A DNA stretch of 64,000 nucleotides from Zygnema cylindricum (GCA_037447655.1 JBBHKE010003180.1:62001-126000), one strand, 5' to 3'; positions 21,120 through 32,276 are shown, counted from the stretch's first letter. Numbers and translations are program-made. The notes: generated by a model from the letters alone, not told the origin.

Positions 21120-21330
21120 TTATCCCTCTCCCACTTTCCCAATCTTTCCTCCTGGCCCCCTCTTCCTTTTTTTCTCTCCCTTTCCCACTCTTCCTTTTTT
21201 TCTCTCCCTCTCCCACTGTCCGTCTCCCACTCTCTCTCTCTCCCTCTCCCTCTCTCCCTCTCCCCTTCTCTCTCTCTCCCTCCCTCCCTCTCTCCCACTC
21301 TCCCTCTCTCCCTTTCTTCTTGCGAGTGGA
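21120..21330 (+). repeat. CT-rich low-complexity tract
   Basis: CTCCCTCTCCC-type repeats make open frames on both strands (Ser/Leu/Pro-rich and Arg/Glu-rich) that are not genes. Confidence 0.8.
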
Positions 21331-21394
21331 TGGGACAATTGTACAGACAATGCTTACTAAAGTTTTCCAAAGTACCCTTTCCCAACACTTAACA

Positions 21395-21515
21395 AAAAGT
21401 AAACCCTAAAAACAAAATCTCTAAAAAAAACCCTACAAAAAATCCCTAAAAAAAACCCTAAAAAAAAACCTAAAAACAAAACCCTATAATAATAAAAAAA
21501 TCCTAAAAAAAGGTA
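21395..21515 (-). repeat. AAACCCTA-like degenerate array
   Basis: Units such as AAAACCCTAAAAA and AATCCCTAAAAA repeat about ten times. The complement TTTTAGGG resembles plant or green-algal telomere repeats, but A-run lengths vary too much for an ordinary telomere remnant. Confidence 0.5.
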
Positions 21516-21601
21516 CAAACCATATTTGTTTATTCGTGAATTTTTTTTTTCTCAGCTCGAGATGCCAATTCTATTCGATATGAAGGTTGCCTAAATGGCA
21601 T

Positions 21602-21637
21602 ATATGGGGCATATATATGTGTGTATATATATGTAAT

Positions 21638-21668
<31 letters not shown>
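21602..21668. repeat. TA/TATG microsatellite
   Basis: ATATATGTGTGTATATATAT continues into a pure (TA)n run. Confidence 0.85.
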
Positions 21669-21671
<3 letters not shown>

Positions 21672-21773
21672 ACATATAGAGGAATGTATAAATATATGGT
21701 TTTTTGTCCAACCCTCTAAGTGTCCTGTTTGGTACCCTCGTGCTATTCCTCCTCTTTTCACTCCCCCTTTTGG

Positions 21774-21957
21774 ATTGTGAAATATACAGTACGATAACAA
21801 CAGCATAGTACTGTGCATCATTGTACCCCGTGAATCAGTATTAATGTTGATGTTTTTTTTGCCACTTTAAACATAATTTCTCCGTACACACTTGAATCTA
21901 ATCTAATCTAATCTCTTCTTTTGACACGGTGTTTTCCCCATCGCCTATCCTACCATA
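21774..21957 (+). repeat. ~185-bp repeat, second copy (partner at 20,207)
   Basis: Same order of blocks as 20,207-20,390, with CCCCGTGAATCAGTATTAAT as its MITE-like end. Divergence between the two copies is clear but modest. Confidence 0.6.
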
Positions 21958-22454
21958 CTCGCACTTCCCCTCCCACCCCTAGTTTTGCGTTTTTACTTTC
22001 TTCATTTGGTGATCGCCTCATGGACGTCCTTCACATTAAGTTAGGTCGTGGGGCTTTTGATCGCGAGTTTGGGCCTGTAGCCGCTATCAAAATCCCCATG
22101 ACCAAATGCTGAAAGGGAAAGCATAAAAGTAGGGGCCAAAATACGTCCCAGCACCCTAGTAATAGACTTTAAAGCGACTTTCATCCTTGGTAGGGCTCGT
22201 TTTCGGGTGTCGCTTGTCTAATTAGTTCGTTTGATGGCTCGTTCTTAAGTTTTTAAATCCCTCTTCAACAGGAAAGTAATTGATCGTGATTTCGATATTT
22301 CGTTGGAAAGATATGCCCGATATAGAGGTGGGTAGCTTAATATACCGTAACCCTTAATATATCAAAAGTGACGCCAAGTGGTGTCAAAAGTGACGCCAAG
22401 TGGCTTCAATTTTGATATAGGGTAGGGTTCTCTATTTACGGCATATTGGTAGGC
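21958..22454. other. No gene recognised
   Basis: A short direct repeat GTGACGCCAAGTGG occurs at about 22,370 and 22,390. No open frame has a recognisable domain. Confidence 0.4.
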
Positions 22455-22720
22455 CGGTAACTTCAAATTTACACAAGCATGATTCGTCGGGAGAGTATCC
22501 CCAACCCAACCTATATTTATAACTACGAGCCTGGAGGGCTCAAAATTTTTGAGGATTTAAGGGCCCTGAGTGCCCCCTCCTATGTTAGTATATCATTTAT
22601 AACGCCCATTAGCTTCAAATTTGCACAAGTATAATTCGCCGGCCCCATATATATACCCCCCCCCATCATCTAAACTATTACGAGCCTGGAGGGCTCGAAT
22701 CTTTTTGACATTTTGGTCTC
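22455..22720 (+). repeat. Two copies of a ~152-bp unit
   Basis: CTTCAAATTTACACAAG at 22,460 and CTTCAAATTTGCACAAG at 22,612 are each followed by ATTCGTCGG or ATTCGCCGG and, later, ACGAGCCTGGAGGGCTC. The related phrase TTCAAATTTGACTAGC occurs in the 41-42 kb array, hinting at a shared family. Confidence 0.6.
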
Positions 22721-22789
22721 CAAAACTTGAAAAAAAGGTATTTTTAGAGAGAAACGGAAAAATCCGGAAGAGAATAAGGAAAGGAGGAA

Positions 22790-23240
22790 AAAGCAGAAAG
22801 AGAGAGAGGGGGAGGGTAAAAGAACTCACAAGCCTAAAAGGACAAAGAGGGAAAAGAAAAGCAATAGGAAAAAAAAAAGGTGAACGGGAGAAAGAGAAGA
22901 GAGTGGAGAGAAAACTAGAAGTAAAAAAAGAAATACACTAAACCCGAACTTATTAAAACCACTCCATTGCTATAAGAACGTAAGGTGAAGGTGGCGAGCG
23001 AACAAAAATAAGAGAAGAGAAGAGAGGCAAGGAGAGGGAGAGAGAAAAAGAGATAACGAGAGAGAAGGGGGGAGAAAAGAGAGAAAGAGAGTCAAATGAA
23101 TGAAAGAAGAGAGAAGAAAAGGGAAACAGTGAGGTGAGATGGAATAAGAGAGAAGACAAAGAGGAAGAGAGAATGATATAGAGTAGGGGGAGCTCATAAG
23201 AATGGTAAAGGGAAGGATAGAAAAGAAAAGTGGAAGTGAT
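22790..23240 (+). repeat. GA-rich low-complexity tract
   Basis: AGAGAGAG and GGAAAAG words dominate. Long Ser/Leu/Phe frames on the minus strand are composition effects. Confidence 0.75.
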
Positions 23241-23277
23241 TAACGTGACACAAGAGGTAAATACAATCTTTCTATTA

Positions 23278-23336
23278 TAGCTACACCCAGAATCGAACTG
23301 GGGAGCGATAATTTGCAATCCTCGGCCTTAGCAAAG
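23278..23336 (-). pseudogene. tRNA-Cys(GCA)-like 3' half
   Basis: On the minus strand GAGGA-TTGCAAA-TTATC forms an anticodon arm with one mismatch and loop TTGCAAA (T33, anticodon GCA). A 4-nt variable loop follows, then a perfect T arm CCCAG-TTCGATT-CTGGG containing the B-box. The D arm and acceptor 5' strand are absent; that side merges into the 91-bp tandem array. This is a tRNA-derived fragment, not a functional gene. Confidence 0.55.
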
Positions 23337-23815
23337 GCCTCAAAGGTGGCATAAGCTTGGGGTAAACGCGTAGGAACCGGTCCAAAGCAAGGCTTACCAC
23401 TTCGGAATGGCCTAAGACTTAGCAAAGGCCTCCAGGGTGACATAAGCTTGGGGTAAACACTTTGGAACCGGTCCAAAGCAAGGCTTACCACTTCGGAATG
23501 GCTTAAGACTTGGCAAAGGCCTCCAAGGTGCCATAAGCTTGGGGTAAACGCTTTGGAACCGGTCCAAAGCAAGGCTTACCACTTCGGAATGGCCTAAGAC
23601 TTGGCAAAGGCCTCCAAGGTGGCATAAGCTTGGGGTTAACATTTTGGAACTGGTCCAAAACTAATCTTACCACTTCAAACCTAAGACTTGGCAAAGGCCT
23701 CCGAGGTGGCATAGGCTTGGGGTAAACGTTTTGGAACCGGTCCAAAGCAAGGGTTACCACTTAGGAATGGCATAAGACTTAGCAAAGGCCTCCAAGGTGC
23801 CATAATCGGATTAGA
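23331..23815 (+). repeat. 91-bp tandem repeat, about 5.5 copies
   Basis: GCAAAGGCCT starts at 23,331, 23,422, 23,513, 23,604, 23,691 and 23,782 (periods 91, 91, 91, 87, 91). Each unit has GGTGGCATAAGCTTGGGG, GGAACCGGTCCAAAGCAAGG and ACCACTTCGGAATGG. Units are very similar, so the array is young. The period is not a multiple of three; minus-strand frames through it are accidental. Confidence 0.9.
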
Positions 23816-24435
23816 CTATAACACTCTGTATTCACTGACTTAAAACATCGCAAAATGACATGTCAAAACGAAAGTACTACATAAATATAGAGTACTATCG
23901 TACTAAATTAGACGTACGATAATTCTAGACGCGAAACAAAACAATAGATGTGTCGCGTAACAAACATACTACTGTAGTACTTTATCGAAATGGTACGTGA
24001 AAGTACTTTCACGATACATTCGAGAAAGTACTTCGCAAAATCGAACGAATTCCGCGCACGTATGATTCTTTCAATGAATTGTAACACTCAAAAGCAGCAA
24101 CAACCTCAAAGATGTTAAACCATCAGCATTAAAAATGCCACATCGGCGTTAAAAGTGCCATTGCAACCTCGTTAATTTCACAACAAATGCCATATCAACG
24201 CAAAAAACGTCACATCAGGATGCGAATGCCAAGTCAACTATTGTTTGTAAAAGCTTTGGCGTAGGATGCATGGCACAGAGCTAACGCCGGAGCCTAGTCG
24301 GCTCTGTGAGTAAAAAATGTTGTAAGAGAGAGAGTCCATAGGACTTAAAAATATTTTGAGAGTTAGTGCTACGATGTACTATATAACTAGCGTGATAGTA
24401 TAGAAAATACTTTAAATTTCAGATTGCACGAACAT
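23816..24435. other. No gene recognised
   Basis: A run of GTACTA-rich sequence (23,870-24,030) is followed by AT-rich DNA with an irregular repeat of GCCACATCGGCGT-like words near 24,130-24,240. Confidence 0.4.
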
Positions 24436-24720
24436 AAATAGAATTCCCAAGAAAGCGATGGTAATACCATCTAAGCACAAAACATGATTGTCACTAAAGA
24501 GAATTGATGACCAACAAAAGTTAAAGAACAAAATCCTAAAGGACTAAAAGCACAACAAAAGTGCTTTAAAATCCTAAAAGAAAAGAAATAAACCAAGTAC
24601 ATCAAAACTAAGCTACTGAAACAGTACAAACTACTCTATACACTAAAGCCTCAAACTACGCCCAACTAAATATCAGAATAACGGATATCGTGTATATTCC
24701 AGGGGTGACAAGAACCAAAA
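24436..24720 (-). repeat. Dispersed repeat T, inverted copy
   Basis: The complement of this stretch matches 50,690-50,935: GGCGTAGTTTGA, GTACTTGGTTTATTTC-like, TTTGTTGGTCATCAAT, AGTGACAATCATGTTTTGTG and GATGGTATTACCATC. Copies at the window start and at 60,165 keep only the last part. Confidence 0.6.
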
Positions 24721-25487
24721 GAATACAAAAGGACTCTGATACGCGTCACGATATTATGAAACGACAGTTTTTCAAAGAGTGTGTGAGTGTGATTTGTGTT
24801 AATTCATTGCAATTGGTAGCGATTGAAAGCCGCCATCTGAAAAGTGTATCGCTAGGGAGTTTCTGCTAGATTTTTGTGATGGCTACTTTGTCTCAGCTGC
24901 TCCAACATAAACATCATATCAATTTTGGGTGAAGAAGATCCGGATTGTCACTTGTAAACCCAGACTCACATCTCTACCATCTCCGAGACACAAGCAACAA
25001 GATAATTTCAAGCACCTTTCAAAATGAGAAAATTCCATATTTTTCAAAGCCATTACTCCATATAAAAGAAAAAAGAAAAATCTGAAATAAATATCCCAAG
25101 TTTTCTTTATTGTGTCTCCCATATCAGAACCGTTTCCTACCGACATCACCCTATGCGAAGCTCATTCGACAATGTTAGTTAAAGAAAAAAACCAATAAAA
25201 ACAAGTTGGAAATGAAAGTTGTGTCATCATTTTAACCACACCCCCTCTCAACGTTTTTGTCCTTTACCGAAAAGACACCAGAGTAAACAAAAAAAAAAAA
25301 GAAAGGAGGGAAAAAAGAAAAAAAAGAAAGATTCAGCAAAGCTCGACCTACTCAAGACTTCTCCGCATACCAACTTTCTAAGAAGACTTGCACGAACTCG
25401 TGGATGGGACGCAAACTCGAGGATTCTGACTTTTTGGCACGAAGTACTCTAAGTTGAGACTCCTTACAAGCGAAGTTATTCAGCTTT
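24721..25487. other. 5' flank of copia element 1; no gene recognised
   Basis: AT-rich sequence with an A-rich tract near 25,287-25,330. It may contain a decayed LTR or leader of copia element 1, but no primer-binding site could be found. Confidence 0.35.
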
Positions 25488-26864
25488 TTGAAAGTTGATG
25501 TTCTCCTGGATAAGATATCCTCCTTATCATCAAGCTATGATTTAATGAGAGGGCTTCCTACTGAATATAAAGGAGCCGCGGAACAATTGAAAAGGTTAGA
25601 GAATGCTAGATGGAATATAGCTGTAGCTGAAGCTTATATTCTAGAGGAACAGGCAACTCATATATCATTGAATGGTGGAAAATCAGCGATAGCGTACAAT
25701 GCTCAGACATATAGGCCGGCTGGATTTTCCGGAAATAGGAACTTCACCCCTAATCCTAATTATAGGCAATATGATAGGTGTGTTTATTGCTTCGGTCAAG
25801 GTCATGTTTTCTGGCTGTGCACGGCATTTATAAAAGATTGTGATACAGGAATTTACCGTGCGGGATGGAAGGTGAGATCGGAGGAACCACCTTCAAATGG
25901 GTCAGCACCAAAACTGCCAGTGAAAAATGGGGCGTTCCTTGCATTTGATGAGACGCCACAAGACGAATCGTTGGGGGAAAAAGATGATGTGGTCAGATTT
26001 TCGCAATCGGAAGATGATGAGTTCTTTGCCCTTGCAAAAGATCTCATGGAGGGGCCTGAAGAGAATGGATGGATTATAGAATCCGGGTGCTCTTCCCACA
26101 TGTGCGGCAATCGGGCTTACTTCAAAACCCTTACTCCGATTTCGACTCGTCGAATCTACTACGCCGATGATAGCAGTGTGGAGGCTACGGCAAAAGGAAG
26201 CGTGGAGTTAGCATGTGACATCAATGGTCGGATTGTAAAGAGAACCTTACATGATGTTCTCTATATTCCAAAGTTTAAGAAAAAATTGTTTTCCACTTCT
26301 GTGGCTGAAATGAAAGGATTTGAAATTTTGCAAAAGAATGGCAAGAAAGTAGTAAGCAAAGATGGGAGAGTAGCCTTGGTAGGAACTAGTGGCCCAAACT
26401 TGTTGTACCGGATGGACTTGGCTAATGAAATTGACTTTGCATACTCAAGTGTCCTTCCGGAAAATGTTTTGTGGCATAAGAGGCTCGGTCATGTTCATCA
26501 TGAAAAACTTGATGAAATGGTGAAACACAAAATAATAGATGGGGTTATATTAGGACAAAAAGATTCTCATGTATGTGATGGTTGTGCTCTAGGGAAGCTT
26601 CACAAGCTGCCCCTACCTCAAACCGCGGATATCCGGGCTACGGATTTGCTGCAAATTATTCATTCGAACGTGTGGGGACCGTCTAAAGTCCCTTCCCTTA
26701 GTGGCAGCCGGTTTTTAGTTACATTTACGGAAGATTTCTCGCGGTACAGCAAAGTTTACTTCATGAAGGAGAAGAGTGAAGTGTTCACTCACTTCAAGCA
26801 TTTCCGGACGTGGGCGGAAAAGCTTCACGGGAAGTTGGTTCTCCTTCATGAAGGAGAAGAGTGA
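25488..26864 (+). pseudogene. Copia 1: gag C-terminus, protease, integrase N-part
   Basis: The 458-codon frame starts within gag. A zinc knuckle reads CVYCFGQGHVFWLC (near residues 97-110), a CX2CX4HX4C match. The protease motif is GWIIESGCSSHMC, where the expected catalytic Asp is Glu (codon GAA at 26,079). The GAG-pre-integrase zinc-binding region follows (HKRLGHVHHEKL, then CDGCALGKLHKLP). The integrase core begins with IIHSNVWGP, where the first catalytic Asp is replaced by Asn. These two changes alone predict inactivity. The frame is lost at the duplicated 85-bp segment. Confidence 0.85.
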
Positions 26865-26928
26865 AGTGTTCACTCACTTCAAGCATTTCCGGACGTGGGC
26901 GGAAAAGCTTCACGGGAAGCTGGTTCTC
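26759..26928 (+). repeat. 85-bp tandem duplication inside copia 1 integrase
   Basis: The segment starting CTTCATGAAGGAGAAGAGTG at 26,759 is repeated from 26,844 with about one difference (GAAGTTGG versus GAAGCTGG). As 85 is not a multiple of three, it shifts the integrase frame. Confidence 0.9.
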
Positions 26929-27430
26929 TCTCTTCTGTCCGACAACGGGGGAGAATATATTTCGAATGCATTCTCAGATTATTTAAGGGAACACAGCATA
27001 TCTCGTCAGTTTACAGTTCCCTATAATCTGGAACAAAACGGAGTATCCGAAAGACTTAACCGGACTTTAACGGAGAGTGCAAAATCTATGATGTTGGATA
27101 AAGGGATAGATTTCAAGTTTTGGGGTGAGGCTTTCTCTTGTGCATCTTATATTAGGCCGAATAAAAACTAAGGCGGTAAAAGGGAAGACACCTTATGAAA
27201 TGTGGACTGGAAAGAAACCCAATGTAAGTCACTTCAGGGTGTTTGGTAGTAAATGATTTATGTTGGATAATCTTCCTATTTCTAAGCTTCATCCAAAATC
27301 TGTCGCGGGAATTTTTATGGGTTATGATGATGAGTCAATAGGCTATAGAGTTTACAACCCAGATAGGAAAACTCTTCAGGTTGCTAGGAATATTTAGGTT
27401 AAGGAAGAAAGTCAATCGGTTGATGTTTTT
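26860..27430 (+). pseudogene. Copia 1: integrase C-part
   Basis: After the duplication the frame gives LLSDNGGEYISNAF (second catalytic Asp) and NGVSERLNRTL (catalytic Glu), then [13 protein letters not shown] frameshift near 27,150 moves the reading to KTPYEMW and RVFGSK, followed by a TGA (27,252 region) and later a TAG near 27,395. It corresponds to the core and C-terminal parts of copia integrase. Confidence 0.8.
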
Positions 27431-27433
27431 GGC

Positions 27434-28018
27434 ATGACAGATTTTGAGAAAAATGCTAAAAATCAAGAATATGTAATTTTTGAAAAGGTAGCTCTTTCCT
27501 CTTTCACAAGTTCTTCCTCTATTCCTACTCCGGTCATTCTGGTTGTTCAACCTGTACAGCAAGCTCCTCTTCCTCCTCCTCCTCCTCCTCCTCCTCGGCG
27601 GCAACGTACGAATCCAACAGTTCCAGCCTCAAATTTTCCGGGGGGAAGAAGGCAAAGCAACAGGCTGCGAGGTGAACCGGCGGAACATGCCCTATTCTCT
27701 ACCATCACACTGGAGCCAGTCACCATACAGGAAGCCTATTCAGCCCCAGAAAAAGATCAATGGATCTCCGCGGCAAATGATGAAATGCGAGCGATAATGG
27801 AGGCTCAAACTTGGGAGCTTGTGGAGCTTTCGCCAAATCGAAAGGTCGTCGGTTGTAAGTGGGTTTTTAAAGTTAAGCTAAATCCGGATAATTCTATTGA
27901 AAGATATAAGGCTAGGCTTGTTGCAAAGGGGTATAGTCAAAAGGAGGGAATTGACTATGAGGAGACTTTCTCTCCGGTTGTCCGGTTTCCAACTGTTAAA
28001 AAATTCTTTTGTCTTTAG
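27434..28018 (+). pseudogene. Copia 1: linker and RT N-terminal part
   Basis: A Pro-rich linker (PPPPPPP near residues 51-57) leads to a basic patch and then [49 protein letters not shown] and TFSPVVRF. These are hallmark copia RT motifs. A frameshift near 28,005 ends the frame; the next motif (AAIEDIELHQIDF) is in another frame. Confidence 0.85.
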
Positions 28019-28930
28019 CAGCCATTGAGGATATAGAACTACATCAAATAGATTTTAGGACAACTTTCTTCCATGGAGATTTAGAGGAAGTGATTTATAT
28101 GAGGCAGCCTGAAATGTATGCAGAGACCGGAAAAGAAATCTGGTGTGTAAACTGTTGAAATCTTTGTACGGTTTGAAGCAAGCTGCACGTCAGTGGAATC
28201 TGAAACTAGATGAGTTCCTAACTGGTCTCGGTTTTGTGAGGATTAGTTCAGATCACTCAGTCTATGTTATGGAAGGGGAAGATGGGATTATTTACATTGC
28301 TCTGTATGTAGATGATTTGCTGCTACTGAGTAAGTCATTAAATGAGATTAACAAAATAAAGGCAGCCTTGAATTCGAGATTTGAGATGAAAGATTTAGGA
28401 GAGGCAAAGTACACTCTCGCGATTCAGGTAGAAAGGGATAGAGATAGGAGAATAATCTATCTAACACAATGGGAAGCGATTGCGAATATGCTTGAGAAGT
28501 TTGGCATGGCAGAGGCGAAGGGAAGTGCCACTCCCATGGAATTCAAGCAAAAGGTGGAAGGCATGGAGACCGAGGGAGGAGTCATTTTTTATGACACCTT
28601 GGAATCAGGGGAGGCAGATTCCATTGCTGCCATTCCATATCGTCAGATTGTTGGCAGCTTAATCTACTTCATGAATTACACACGCCCGGCCATCGCGGCT
28701 GCAGTTGGTGCTCTAAGCCGGAGTTTACAAAATCGGAGGAGATCGGATTGGGAGGCAACAAAGACGGTCCTTCTGTATCTTGCAGGGACACGGAATCTAC
28801 GACTTGCTCTCGGTGGAGAAGAGGTCAAGATTTAAACTTGGAGCGATACGAGCTACGGAGACATACCAAGCCGCGGCTCCACCACCGGATTCATTCTGAA
28901 AATTGGAAGTGGAACATGTCGCTAGAGTAG
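28019..28930 (+). pseudogene. Copia 1: RT catalytic part and truncated RNase H
   Basis: GDLEEVIYMRQPEMY is followed by a frameshift near 28,140, then VCKLLKSLYGLKQAARQWN and the intact catalytic YVDD at about 28,304. KDLGEAKYTLAIQVERD, YRQIVGSLIYFMNYTRP and YLAGTRNLRLAL follow. A TAA at about 28,835 breaks the start of RNase H (WSDTSYGD), whose later motifs are absent. Sequence after 28,930 has no copia similarity. Confidence 0.85.
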
Positions 28931-29283
28931 AAAGCTTCAAAAAGTTCACTTTGTATATGTAGGACTTATAATATTTTGGAGTTAGGAATTCAGTGAATGG
29001 AAAACTGCGAAGCAGCTTTGTGTCTCTTTGAATTGCAAGATCATTGTGATCTTTTGTCACAACCCTGTGAAATTCTGCATGTGTTTTCTTTGTTATACTT
29101 TTTATATTGTGGCGAATTTGCAAACCTAGTGTGTGTCTCGTTTTCTTGGGATTTCATCGTGAAGTTAGTCTTTTTGTGGTTTCCGTGAGAGTTTCCTCTT
29201 TTGTAATATGAATATAATGGAGACACCGCGGACCTCCCATTTCCCAAAAAATTCCGAATAAAACTGTTGCCTTTTCAGCAGAG
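28931..29283. other. Spacer between copia elements 1 and 2
   Basis: T-rich DNA that could be a decayed LTR (an AATAAAAC signal is near 29,258), but no matching second LTR is visible. It ends where element 2 coding similarity starts. Confidence 0.4.
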
Positions 29284-29292
29284 GATACGGAA

Positions 29293-29850
29293 TTGGAGAA
29301 GAAGAAGAACAAGGAAGAGACACCTGATGTGACCTATTTTCTGAAAACTGATAACAAAGAGTTCTTTGCTCTTGCCAAACTCGATATGATGGAAGGAGAA
29401 AAGGACCTCGGATGGATAATGGATTCCGACAGCTCTTCACACATGTGCTGGAACAAGTCTTGGTTTAAAGAGATGTCTTCTATTCCTTTACGTCAGATCT
29501 TTTATGCTTGTGGCTATGCCGTTGAATCAAATGCCAAAGGAAACATAGATATGGATTGTGTGATAGATGGAAAGGTTGTTAAGAGGATTTTGAATGATGT
29601 CTTGTATGTTCCAAAGTTCAAGAAAAATCTTTTTTTTACGTCTGTAGCTGAAAGCAAAGGCTTTGAGGTTCTCCAAAAAAATGACAAGAAAATAGTGATC
29701 AAGGATGGAAGAGTAACTCTAGTAGGAACAAGATGCCCAAATTGTTTGTACCGCATAGATTTGGCTAATAAAATTGATTTTGGGTACTCTAGTGTCCTAT
29801 GTATTAATGTTTTGTGGCATAAGAGGCTTAATCATGTGCATCATGAGTGA
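29293..29850 (+). pseudogene. Copia 2: protease and GAG-pre-integrase
   Basis: FFALAKLDMMEGEKDLGW leads to MDSDSSSHMC, the protease site with Asp-Ser-Asp instead of Asp-Ser-Gly. NDVLYVPKFKKNLFF and HKRLNHVHHE follow, ending at TGA 29,848. The zinc-binding Cys pair (CDGCALGKL) comes in a shifted frame at about 29,917-29,945. Confidence 0.85.
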
Positions 29851-29892
29851 TTTACTATGATGATAAACATGATAGAATAGAGGGAATCAATA

Positions 29893-30670
29893 TTGGTCAA
29901 CAAGAGTCTCATGTGTGTGATGGTTGTGCTCTCGGAAAGCTTTACAAGCCTCCCCTATCACAAGTTTCTAATCACTGAGCCTCATATGTTCTTGGTATTA
30001 TTCACTCTGATGTTTTCGGCCATTTCAAAGTTCTATGTCTTGGTAGTTGCCGCTACTTTGTCACCTTTACAGATGATTACTCTCGGTACAGTTGCTTATA
30101 CTTCATGAAGGAGTAGAGATAAGTTTTCACTCACTTTTAGCACTACAAAATCTGAGCAGAGAAACTTCACGGCAAATCTATGCTTGCTTTGCGGACGGAT
30201 AATGGTGGAGAGAAAGTTTCTCATGCCTTTGCTGAATTTTTGAAATTAAATGGCATCTTTCATGAATCTACTGCTCTGTACACACCGGAACAAATTGGCG
30301 TGGCCGAGAGACTCGATCGGACTTTGACTGAATGTGTTTGCTATTTGATAGCCGATAAATGTGTGGATCCAAGGATTTGGGGGGAAGCTTATCATTGTGC
30401 TTCCTACATCAGAAATAGATTGGAAACCCAAACAGTCAAGGCTAAGACACCATATGAAGTGAGGAAAGGGAGAAAACCAAACGTCAGTCATTTTAGAGTT
30501 TTTGGTAGCACATGTTTTATCTTGGATAATCTTCCAAACTGGACGTTTAATCCAAAATTTGTACATGGTGTCTTTTTAAGCTATGATGATGAATCTGCAC
30601 GTTATAGAGTGTATAATCCTTAGAGAGGATGCCTTCAAACAGCCAGTATTATTCAGATTTTAAAAGAGAG
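29893..30670 (+). pseudogene. Copia 2: integrase
   Basis: Across frames the region reads CDGCALGKLYK, IHSDVFG (first catalytic Asp kept), LRTDNGGEKVSHAF (second Asp) and GVAERLDRTL (Glu), so the DDE triad is intact here, unlike element 1. The main open segment is 30,180-30,623, with RVFGSTCFILDNLP near its end. At least two stops break the 5' part. Confidence 0.8.
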
Positions 30671-30933
30671 TCAATCTATGGATGCTTTTAGTATGGATGA
30701 TGTAGAAAGGAATGAGAAAATACAACAGTAAATCATTCTTGAGGAGGTACCTTTTACTCCATCTCCTTCAACTTTCTCTACCTCTCTGCAAAATGTCTCT
30801 TGCTAGTCATATCCTACTTCTGGAGCTGCTCCTACCACTACACACCCTCTACGGAACACTTGGGAACTAATAGTTCTCGCGTCAGATTTTTCCGCAGGGA
30901 AGAAGGCAAAGCAGCTGCCTTCGAGGCGAGCGA

Positions 30934-31538
30934 GTGGAGAGAACTTTTTCAGCAAGCACAGAGGAGCCACTTACTATTAAGGAAGCATTTTCTATTCCTG
31001 AAAAGGATCATGGGATCTTGGCTGCAAATGATGAAATAAAGTCAATTATGGAAGCCCAAACTTGGGAACTTGTGGAGCTCCCACTGAACCGGAAAGCTAT
31101 CGGTTGTAAGTGGGTCTTCAAATTACAATTAAATCTTGATAATACAATTGAGAGATATAAAGCTAGACAGGTCGCTAAGAGATTTAGTTAGAAAGAGGGA
31201 ATTGATTATGAAGAGACCTTCTCTTCGTGGTTCACTTTCCTACTGTTAGATTTTTGTTGTCTCTTGCTGCAATAGAGGATATGGAATTGCATCAAATGGA
31301 CATTAAGACAACTTTCTTGTATGGTGATTTGGAAGAAGTAATTTATATGAAGCAGCCAGAGATGTATGCAGAAAAAGGGAAAGAAAATCTGGTCTGTAAA
31401 CTATTGAAGTCCCTCATTGGTCTGAAACAAGCACCGAGACAATGGAACCTGAAGTTAGATGAGGTTTTTACCAATCTTGGCTTTACCAGGTCAGTTGAGA
31501 TTATTCAGTCTATGTTATACAAGGTGATGATGGAGTGA
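30934..31538 (+). pseudogene. Copia 2: RT N-terminal half
   Basis: Frames 30,934-31,191 and 31,227-31,538 give [40 protein letters not shown] then a TAG, and IEDMELHQMDIKTTFLYGD, EVIYMKQPEMYA and SLIGLKQAPRQWNLK. One frameshift separates them. Confidence 0.85.
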
Positions 31539-32275
31539 TTTTTATGGTTGTGTTTGTCGATGAGTTGTTGTTGATTAGCAAATATATCAATGAAATTAAT
31601 AAAATAGAATTATGTTTGAATTCTCGTTTTGTTATAAAGGACTTGGGTGAGGCTAAGTATATTATAGGAATTCAGGTAGAAAGAGATAGGAAATAGAGAA
31701 TGATTTATCTTACTCGAAAAGAAGAAATATGGAGCATGCTAGAAAAGTTTGGTATGTCACAAGGAAAAAGGAGTGCCACCCGGTAAGGAAACAGGTGGTG
31801 GTGTTCTGGTTGATGATTTCTTACATTAAAGAGAGGCAGATTCTATATCCTCCATTCTCTACAAGCATTTTTTTGGAAGCCTAATCTATTTAATGAAATT
31901 TACTCGTTCGATTATCGTTGCCGCGGTTGGAGCCTTACGCCAAAGCCTGGGAAATCCGAGGAAGTCGGACTATGAGGCAGCTGAGAGAGTTATTCGTTAT
32001 CTTGTAGGAACTCGAAATCTTAGACTTTCTCTCGCTGGAGAGGAAGTCAAAATTCATACATGGAGCCATGCGAGCTACGGAGATATGCCCAGCTAACCCT
32101 CCACCACGGGATACATTCTCAAGATTTGAAGTGGAACTTGTTGTTAGAGCAGCAAACTTCAAAAGGTAACAGCTCAGTCTACCATGGAGGTGGAGTACAT
32201 GGCTGATAATTCGGCAGTTAAGGAGTTACTTTGGGTAAAGTCTCTTCTCTAAGAGCTTTTCTTTATGCAATCTGA
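31539..32275 (+). pseudogene. Copia 2: RT C-terminal half and RNase H
   Basis: The catalytic YVDD is changed to FVDE (31,553-31,564). KDLGEAKYIIGIQVERD and, after a deletion, FTRSIIVAAVGALRQSL and YLVGTRNLRLSL follow. RNase H remains include QSTMEVEYMA in a new frame near 32,178-32,207. Similarity stops near 32,275. Confidence 0.8.
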
Positions 32276-32276
32276 A

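Larger units (their letters stand above)
25488..28930 (+). mobile_element. Ty1/copia element 1, broken, no LTRs recognised
   Basis: Partial gag, protease, integrase, RT and the start of RNase H occur in the copia order on the plus strand. The 5' part of gag is missing. Frames are broken by an 85-bp tandem duplication, at least three further frameshifts and two internal stops. A closely related second element follows at 29,284. Confidence 0.85.
29284..32275 (+). mobile_element. Ty1/copia element 2, broken, 5' and 3' truncated
   Basis: The coding order is protease, integrase, RT, RNase H, all closely related to element 1 and in the same orientation. Gag and LTRs are missing. Many stops and frameshifts are present. 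The 3' end is cut inside RNase H, where a Harbinger transposase relic begins in the opposite orientation. Confidence 0.85.

Noticed and set aside
21029-21409. Arg/Glu-rich or Ser/Leu-rich frames
   Set aside because: Direct products of (CT)n low-complexity DNA.
23240-23760. Minus-strand frames with repeated GLCQ/ALDRFQ-like segments
   Set aside because: They come from a 91-bp tandem repeat whose period is not divisible by three, so the frames cannot encode a regular repeat protein.
28931-29283. LTR between copia elements 1 and 2
   Set aside because: No second copy of the segment was found near either element, so it cannot be called an LTR.
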